From Thiomonas sp. (GTDB lineage Bacteria > Pseudomonadota > Gammaproteobacteria > Burkholderiales > Burkholderiaceae_C), in the NCBI GenBank assembly GCA_027451915.1, contig DAIDHU010000202.1:1-8719 (forward strand): a stretch of DNA of 8,719 nucleotides. Reading direction: 5' to 3'. Made by a program: the position numbers and the translations under genes. Under the pieces are notes generated by a model, which saw only the letters and a list, made by a program, of their open reading frames with translations, was not told the DNA's origin and did no database searches. This document shows, in pieces, positions 6,102 through 8,719 of this stretch. The first letter of the stretch is position 1; every line of letters starts with the position of its first letter.

Positions 6102-6178
6102 TCAAAAGCAGTGCATCGGGCGTACCGACGACAATTCGTGCCGCGGGATGCGGTTTCCCGGGTACGTCCACAGCGCGT

Positions 6179-6186
6179 GAGAGGGG
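6179..6186 (+). promoter_or_regulatory. ribosome binding site of the hydrolase gene
   Basis: GAGAGGGG lies just before the ATG at 6189; the GAGAGG part leaves 4 nt of spacing, a little short but workable. It favours this ATG over upstream TTG and GTG codons, which overlap the rpsT terminator or lack a ribosome site. Confidence 0.65.
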
Positions 6187-6188
6187 AC

Positions 6189-7016
6189 ATGCCGGGCACG
6201 AGGACCTGGGCCGAGGGCCTGAATGCCACCGTGCACGGCAACGGGGGGCGCTGGATCGTGCTGGGCCACGGCTTCGGCGCCGACCAGACCAGCTGGGACG
6301 CCCAGTTGCCCGGCCTGCTGCGCCCGGGCACAAGGGTCCTGCGCTACGACCTCGCCGGCGCCACCGCGCATACCCAGGCGCGCTTCCACCCCGAGCGTCA
6401 TCGCAACCTGTTCGGCTTCGCCGAGGACCTGGTCATGCTGACCCAGGAACTCGGCGTGTCCCAGGCCGTCTACGTGGGGCACTCCCTGGGGGGCATGGTC
6501 GGGATGCTGGCCGCCAACGCCGTGCCCGGGCTGTTCTCGCGCGTGATCGCCATCGGCGCCTCGGCGCGCTATGTGGACGATCCCGACCAGGGCTACCTCG
6601 GGGGACTCAGCCGCGCCGGAGCCGAGGGCCTGCTGGCCGCCATGGGGGCCGACTACGTGGCCTGGGCCAACGGATTCGCCCGCAGCGTGGTCGGCGCCCG
6701 GGGTGCGGACTTCGGCGCCTCCGAGTTCACCGACTGCCTGCTGGCGCTGCGCCCGGACATCGCCCTGGGCATGTTGCGCGCGACCCTGCTGTCCGACCAT
6801 CGCGAGGACGTGCGGCGCCTGGCCACCCCCTTGTACCTGATCGCCGCGCGTAGCGATCCGGTGGTGCCGGTGCCCGCCTCGCAGTGGCTGGCCGCCGAGG
6901 GCCGCGCGCGTCGCCTGCTCTGGATCGATGCCCACGGCCATTTTCCCCACATGACGGCGCCCGAGCCGGTGGCCGCGGCATTGCGGGAGTGCCTGCCGGA
7001 TCCCGACGATGCCTAG
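6189..7016 (+). CDS. RsbQ-type alpha/beta hydrolase
   Basis: This 275-residue alpha/beta hydrolase closely resembles Bacillus RsbQ (269 residues), the partner of the PAS-domain phosphatase RsbP in energy-stress signalling. The same subgroup contains the plant receptors D14 and KAI2. The nucleophile is Ser99 in GHSLGG (97-102), the acid Asp223 in RSDPVVP, and the base His251 in GHFPHM; the triad is complete. The oxyanion region is GHGFGADQTSWD (26-37). RsbQ-like stretches include RYVDDPDQGYLGGL (127-140), DYVAWANGFA (155-164) and LLSDHREDV (200-208), the last nearly identical to RsbQ FSDHREDL. There is no signal peptide, so it is cytoplasmic. Its last 8 bases overlap the start of a PAS-domain sensor gene, which strongly suggests a functional pair. 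The substrate is unknown; in the RsbQ model the hydrolase acts on a small molecule sensed with the PAS domain. The family assignment is confident, the role inferred. Confidence 0.92.
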   Translation: MPGTRTWAEGLNATVHGNGGRWIVLGHGFGADQTSWDAQLPGLLRPGTRVLRYDLAGATAHTQARFHPERHRNLFGFAEDLVMLTQELGVSQAVYVGHSLGGMVGMLAANAVPGLFSRVIAIGASARYVDDPDQGYLGGLSRAGAEGLLAAMGADYVAWANGFARSVVGARGADFGASEFTDCLLALRPDIALGMLRATLLSDHREDVRRLATPLYLIAARSDPVVPVPASQWLAAEGRARRLLWIDAHGHFPHMTAPEPVAAALRECLPDPDDA

Positions 7017-8719
7017 TCGCCTTCGCTACGTCGCCGAACTGCTGCACTACCTGAAGGCCTCGGGCCTGTGTTTCTGGCGCGCCGACCAGCGGCAGGCTGC
7101 GCGTCCCGTGCTGTGCCTGCCCACGGGGTGGATCGACGGCGCCTTCCTGGCCCCCACGGGCGCGGAGGGCATCGAGCTGCTGCAGGATCCGGTGCGCATC
7201 CTCGCGCTCCTGCCCATGGCCTTGCGCGCGCGCCTGCGGGCGGCCCCGGGAGCCCTGCTGTGCTTGCGGCGCCGCCTGGCCTCGGGCGGGTCCGTGGGGG
7301 TGTTCGTGGCCTGGGATCTGGCGCAGGACGTGCCATCCGATGTGCTGCGCCAGGAGAGCCTGATCGAGCTGGTGCTCGATGTGCTGGTGCGCAGCGCCGA
7401 GGCCACGCCGCTGCAGGACGTGGCCGATGCGCAGATGCGCGCGCTGGCCGAATCGCTGCCCCAGGCCATGGCCCTGGTGCACCCGGAGGGTGCGCTGGGC
7501 TATGTGAACGCCAATGCTGCCGCGCTGCTGGGCGTGCCGGTGGGGGAGATCGCGGCGCCCGAACTGGCGCGGGCCCTGCAGGACATGATCGGGCGATCCA
7601 GCGACGCCGCGGGCATCCGCGAACAGGCGCGGGCCGTGCTGGAGCCGGGCGAGCAGCCTCGGGGCAGCACCCGCCTGTGGCATTTCCCGCAGGGCAACCC
7701 GCGTGCCCTGCGCGTGACCCTGGCCCCATTGCGGGGGCGCTCCGTCAGCTGGGTCTGGCTGTTCGAGGACGTGTCCGTCGAGGTCGGGCTGCAGCAGCAG
7801 CGGGAGTCGGAGGAGCACAAGCTGCGGGATTTTTTCGAACACCTGGACGAAGCCGTTGCCTTGTACGCGCTGGACGGCTCCATCCAGCAATGCAATGACC
7901 GCTACGTGGGCATGTTCGGCGGGCGTACCCGGGGCTGGCACGACGAGGCCCATGCCCTCGACCCGGGGGCCGGCCCCGACTGGCAGGGCCTGCGCGGCGA
8001 CTGTCTGCTGTGGCAGACCCTCGGGCCCTATGAAGGGCATGTGCGCATGGGCGACGGTTCGCTGCGCTGGGTCGAGGCCTCCGCCATGCTGCGGCGCGAC
8101 GCCTCCGGCGAGGCGGTGGGCATCTGGGAGGTGGTACGTAACATCACCGAGCGCAAGTCCCGCGAGGCCCAGCTGCTGTACCGGGGCACCCACGATGAGC
8201 TGACCAGCCTGCCCAACCGGGCGTCGTTCATCGATGGCCTGCGCCAGGCACTGCAAGGCCGCGGCACCCTCGGGCCTCCGATCGGCGTGCTGGTGCTGGC
8301 GCTGGGCGAGCGCCAGAGTCTGGCCAGCGTGGCCGGCAACAGCTCGGCGCGCCAGGCCTTGCGCCACGCGGCGCAGCGCCTGCGCGGCCTGTGTGACCCG
8401 CGGTTCCTGGTCGCGCGCATCGCCGAGGCGCGCTTCGCCGTACTGGGGGAACTCGCATCGGAGGCCGAGCTGCGCCCGCTGGGCGAGCGCCTGCAGCGCG
8501 CGTTGGCCGAGCCCTTCGACGTGGGCGGCGCGCAGTCGGTGCTCGACGTGGCCGTGGGCCTGAGCCTGGGGACGCAGGACAGCGGCGACGCCGAGGATGT
8601 GCTGTCGCAGGCGGAGGCCGCGCTGCAGCGCGCGCGCCAGCCAGGCACCGACCCCGTGCAGCGCTACAGCCCGACCCTGCTGCAAGACCTGCGCGAGCGT
8701 TTCGAGCTGGAGCAGGCGC
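7009..8719 (+). CDS. Multidomain sensor: GAF-like, PAS, PAS, degenerate GGDEF, EAL expected beyond window
   Basis: The frame opens at ATG 7009, overlapping the hydrolase stop by 8 nt, and stays open for 570 codons to the window end. Residues 5-130 look like a GAF-type fold, not firmly assigned. PAS1 spans about 145-260 (GYVNANAAALLGV at 164-176). PAS2 spans about 270-385, ending in the PAC-like GIWEVVRNITERKS (371-384). A GGDEF domain starts at HDELTSLPNR (395-404), but its active-site motif reads AEARF (472-476) instead of GGDEF, the metal-binding and substrate region around 425-445 is divergent, and no RxxD inhibitory site is present. It should not make c-di-GMP. The end, YSPTLLQDLRERFELEQA (553-570), matches the linker that leads into EAL domains, so a c-di-GMP phosphodiesterase output is expected downstream. 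No membrane segment is seen. Coupled translation with the hydrolase supports a sensing partnership like RsbQ-RsbP. Confidence 0.88.
   Translation, partial: MPSRLRYVAELLHYLKASGLCFWRADQRQAARPVLCLPTGWIDGAFLAPTGAEGIELLQDPVRILALLPMALRARLRAAPGALLCLRRRLASGGSVGVFVAWDLAQDVPSDVLRQESLIELVLDVLVRSAEATPLQDVADAQMRALAESLPQAMALVHPEGALGYVNANAAALLGVPVGEIAAPELARALQDMIGRSSDAAGIREQARAVLEPGEQPRGSTRLWHFPQGNPRALRVTLAPLRGRSVSWVWLFEDVSVEVGLQQQRESEEHKLRDFFEHLDEAVALYALDGSIQQCNDRYVGMFGGRTRGWHDEAHALDPGAGPDWQGLRGDCLLWQTLGPYEGHVRMGDGSLRWVEASAMLRRDASGEAVGIWEVVRNITERKSREAQLLYRGTHDELTSLPNRASFIDGLRQALQGRGTLGPPIGVLVLALGERQSLASVAGNSSARQALRHAAQRLRGLCDPRFLVARIAEARFAVLGELASEAELRPLGERLQRALAEPFDVGGAQSVLDVAVGLSLGTQDSGDAEDVLSQAEAALQRARQPGTDPVQRYSPTLLQDLRERFELEQA

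Noticed and set aside
6000..6188. N-terminal extension of the hydrolase from a TTG at 6000
   Set aside because: The extension would overlap the rpsT terminator, lacks a ribosome site and adds 63 residues absent from RsbQ; ATG 6189 has GAGAGGGG before it.
6727..8685. A 652-codon minus-strand reading frame opposite the hydrolase and sensor genes
   Set aside because: Its translation is rich in Gln, His, Arg and Ala with no recognisable motif. The plus strand there encodes clear PAS and GGDEF motifs.
7009..8719. Active diguanylate cyclase
   Set aside because: The signature motif is AEARF and nearby metal-binding residues are not conserved.

Overview
The window is about 8.7 kb of very GC-rich, gene-dense bacterial chromosome. 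Gene content, codon use and protein sequences point to a betaproteobacterium, most likely Burkholderiales. Supporting signs are the linkage of purM with an AI-2E transporter, hda and a HAD-IB phosphatase, murJ divergent from rpsT, and a bS20 protein with the long basic N-terminus I associate with Comamonadaceae-like lineages. The family cannot be fixed from sequence reading alone. I see no tRNA, rRNA, CRISPR array, insertion sequence or phage remnant.

Left part (1-2283, minus strand): a tight leftward operon of AI-2E family permease, hda (regulatory inactivation of DnaA) and a HAD-IB phosphatase cut by the window edge. The permease and hda share a 4-nt GTGA stop/start overlap; hda and the HAD gene are 11 nt apart. 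A 156-bp divergent region with a good TACAAT -10 element separates this operon from purM (2440-3492, plus), a complete purine biosynthesis gene. purM converges on a small DksA/TraR-type zinc-finger gene (3515-3883, minus) across a 22-nt gap filled almost entirely by a perfect 18-bp palindrome. Upstream of the zinc-finger gene is murJ (3973-5520, minus), the lipid II flippase.

Middle (5521-6188): murJ and rpsT (bS20, 5643-5939, plus) diverge from a 122-bp region with back-to-back promoters. The murJ -10 is so close to its GTG codon that the mRNA may be leaderless. The rpsT promoter spacer holds a perfect 7+1+7 bp dyad. rpsT is followed by three hairpins, the last a rho-independent terminator.

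Right part (6189-8719, plus): the most interesting section. A complete RsbQ-type alpha/beta hydrolase overlaps by 8 nt the start of a long sensor gene that stays open to the window end. The sensor reads as GAF-like region, PAS, PAS, a GGDEF domain whose signature is degraded to AEARF, and the linker that normally leads into an EAL domain. I infer a two-gene sensing module: an RsbQ-like hydrolase paired with a PAS sensor, with probable c-di-GMP phosphodiesterase output encoded just beyond the window. It parallels RsbQ-RsbP of Bacillus energy-stress signalling, with a different output.
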